Shown here piece by piece: positions 62,771 to 64,000 of a stretch of 64,000 bases of DNA. Source of the DNA: Candidatus Mycolicibacterium alkanivorans. GTDB lineage: Bacteria > Actinomycetota > Actinomycetes > Mycobacteriales > Mycobacteriaceae. The stretch lies in NCBI RefSeq assembly GCF_022760805.1, contig NZ_JAIVFL010000001.1, forward strand, positions 620,001 to 684,000. The letters run 5' to 3'. How positions within the stretch are numbered: the first letter of the stretch is position 1; each line of letters begins with the position of its first letter. A model generated the notes under the pieces. The model was not told the origin of the DNA and searched no databases. It saw only the letters and a list, made by a program, of their open reading frames with translations. Made by a program: the position numbers and the translations under genes.

Positions 62771-64000
62771 ATGGCGGTCGTTGACGATCTCGGTCAGCCC
62801 GGGATGGCGTGCCCGCCCAGCGAGGATTTCGGTCGGCAGCCGCCGCAGGATCTTGCCGCCGAGCAGTCGGTGCTGGGCGGCATGCTGCTGAGCAAGGACG
62901 CCATCGCCGACGTCCTCGAGCGGCTGCGCCCCGGCGACTTCTACCGGCCCGCCCACCAGAACGTCTACGACGCGATCCTCGACCTCTATGGCCGTGGCGA
63001 GCCTGCCGACGCCGTCACCGTCGGTGCAGAACTCGATCGCCGTGGTCTGCTGCGCCGCATCGGCGGACTGCCCTATCTGCACACCCTGATCTCGACGGTG
63101 CCCACGGCGGCCAACGCCGGGTACTACGCCGGCATCGTCGCCGAGAAAGCGCTGCTGCGCCGGCTGGTGGAGGCCGGCACCCGGGTGGTGCAGTACGGCT
63201 ACGCCGGGGCCGAGGGCGCCGACGTCAACGAGATCGTCGACCGCGCTCAGGCCGAGATCTACGACGTCACCGAGCGGCGCACGTCCGAGGACTTCCTGCC
63301 CCTCGAACAACTGCTGCAACCGACGATGGACGAGATCGACGCCATCGCCTCGCAGGGTGGTCTCTCACGCGGTGTACCGACGGGGTTCACCGAGCTTGAC
63401 GAGCTGACCAACGGCTTGCACCCCGGTCAGATGATCGTGGTCGCGGCTCGTCCGGGTATGGGCAAGGCGCTTGCGCTGGACACGCCCCTGCCCACGCCGG
63501 GTGGCTGGACCACCATGGGCGAGGTCGCCGTGGGCGACTATCTGATCGGCGCCGACGGGCGTCCCACTCGCGTCGTTGCCGCCACCGAAGTCATGCTCGG
63601 CCAGCCTTGCTACGAGATTGAGTTCGCCGACGGCACGGTGATTGTGGCGGATGCTGAGCACCAATGGCCCACGGCTGGCGGTATCCGTACCACCATGACA
63701 TTGCGGGCCGGTGCGGATGTGGTGACCGCGGCCGCCGCGCGGCAGCTTGTCGGCGCAGGCAGCCCGCTGCCTACCGCGTTCGGGGTGGCCGAAGTTCGCC
63801 CCATCGACAGCGTGCCGGTGCGGTGCGTCCAGGTCGACAATGACGACCACCTCTACCTCGCGAGCCGCGCGATGATTCCGACCCACAACTCAACTCTGGG
63901 CTTGGATTTCCTGCGGTCCTGCTCGATCAAGAACCGAATGCCGAGCATCGTGTTCTCGTTGGAGATGAGCAAGTCCGAGATCGTGATGCGACTGTTATCG
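62771..64000 (+). CDS. dnaB: Replicative DNA helicase DnaB precursor with in-frame mini-intein (3' end cut by window edge)
   Basis: 410 codons visible from ATG at 62771 (MAVVDDLGQPGMACPPSEDF); an in-frame GTG 4 codons earlier sits on the G-rich ribosome site and is less likely. N-terminal DnaB domain: QDLAAEQSVLGGMLLSKDAI and RPGDFYRPAHQNVYDAILDL. RecA-type domain: TGFTELDELTNGLHPGQMIV, Walker A ARPGMGK interrupted by the intein, then STLGLDFLRSCSIKN and VFSLEMSKSEIVMRLLS. Unwinds DNA ahead of the replisome; DciA in this window is its loader partner. Confidence 0.95.
   Translation, partial: MAVVDDLGQPGMACPPSEDFGRQPPQDLAAEQSVLGGMLLSKDAIADVLERLRPGDFYRPAHQNVYDAILDLYGRGEPADAVTVGAELDRRGLLRRIGGLPYLHTLISTVPTAANAGYYAGIVAEKALLRRLVEAGTRVVQYGYAGAEGADVNEIVDRAQAEIYDVTERRTSEDFLPLEQLLQPTMDEIDAIASQGGLSRGVPTGFTELDELTNGLHPGQMIVVAARPGMGKALALDTPLPTPGGWTTMGEVAVGDYLIGADGRPTRVVAATEVMLGQPCYEIEFADGTVIVADAEHQWPTAGGIRTTMTLRAGADVVTAAAARQLVGAGSPLPTAFGVAEVRPIDSVPVRCVQVDNDDHLYLASRAMIPTHNSTLGLDFLRSCSIKNRMPSIVFSLEMSKSEIVMRLLS
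63467..63889 (+). other. DnaB mini-intein (141 aa) with class 3 hallmarks
   Basis: Codons 233-373 of dnaB, inserted between Lys and Ser of the Walker A loop (G-M-G-K | S-T-L-G). It starts with Ala (ALALDTPLPTPGGWTTMGEV), not Cys or Ser. Block B ends A-E-H-Q-W (Trp67); block F has V-R-C-V-Q-V-D (Cys120); the end is M-I-P-T-H-N (Thr139, His140, Asn141) before Ser+1. Trp, Cys and Thr form the WCT motif of class 3 inteins, in which the internal Cys starts splicing. No endonuclease domain fits in 141 residues. Similar to the M. smegmatis DnaB-1 intein. Confidence 0.92.

Overview
The window is high-GC actinobacterial chromosome from a Mycobacterium/Mycolicibacterium-type species. It holds the replication-origin region and its conserved neighbours. 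The proteins match mycobacterial families almost gene for gene (gyrA, gyrB, dciA, recF, dnaN, dnaA, the parAB block, cwlM, the murJ pseudokinase fusion, mutT4, pcnA, yqgE, mtc28, leuS, ino1, ponA1, dnaB). A gnd gene between dnaN and recF, and the pcnA block running straight into the Rv0036c-to-dnaB-type block, resemble fast growers such as M. smegmatis more than M. tuberculosis.

Layout. 1-8962 (minus): a mce operon, yrbEA-yrbEB-mceA-F, for a lipid-type importer; mceF runs off the left edge and mceA appears frameshifted near its 3' end. 9050-9391: two hairpins, tRNA-Ala(TGC), a 33-codon DLW-39-like gene and tRNA-Ile(GAT). 9462-21614 (minus): DUF3566 protein, gyrA with a mini-intein, gyrB, dciA, recF, gnd, dnaN, oriC (about 19608-20117) and dnaA. 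22183-28267 (plus): rpmH, rnpA, yidD, yidC, khpB, rsmG, parA, parB and a GNAT-like gene; two perfect parS sites lie inside rsmG and parA. 28269-38747 (minus): cwlM, trxA, trxB, an anti-sigma-like gene, sigM, murJ, a DUF6049 protein and mutT4.

38893-51772 is mixed: pcnA; an Asp-rich repeat protein; debris of a VapC toxin and of a TIGR03084-type gene; an MFS transporter; yqgE; mtc28; leuS; a DUF559 gene bracketed by 49-bp palindromes; an SDR gene; glucosylglycerate hydrolase; and a MarR regulator. 51981-55747 (minus): an LLM oxidoreductase, an alpha/beta hydrolase remnant, ino1, a PadR regulator and a DUF1707 protein. 55861-64000 (plus): DUF5318 protein, ponA1, a GT87-type membrane protein, a truncated PfpI gene, rpsF-ssb-rpsR-rplI and dnaB, which is cut by the right edge and interrupted by a second mini-intein.

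The genes mainly serve replication initiation and topology (dnaA, dnaN, dnaB, dciA, gyrAB, ssb), segregation (parABS), envelope assembly (murJ, cwlM, ponA1, yidC, khpB), redox control (trxAB, sigM) and small-molecule metabolism (ino1, ggh). The most notable points are two inteins placed inside catalytic sites of replication proteins on either side of oriC (GyrA next to its active-site Tyr; DnaB inside Walker A, with class 3 intein hallmarks), DNA-damage-type elements upstream of dnaB, and short dispersed repeats and gene remnants between pcnA and rpsF. Family names rest on recognised motifs and remembered synteny; no database search was run.
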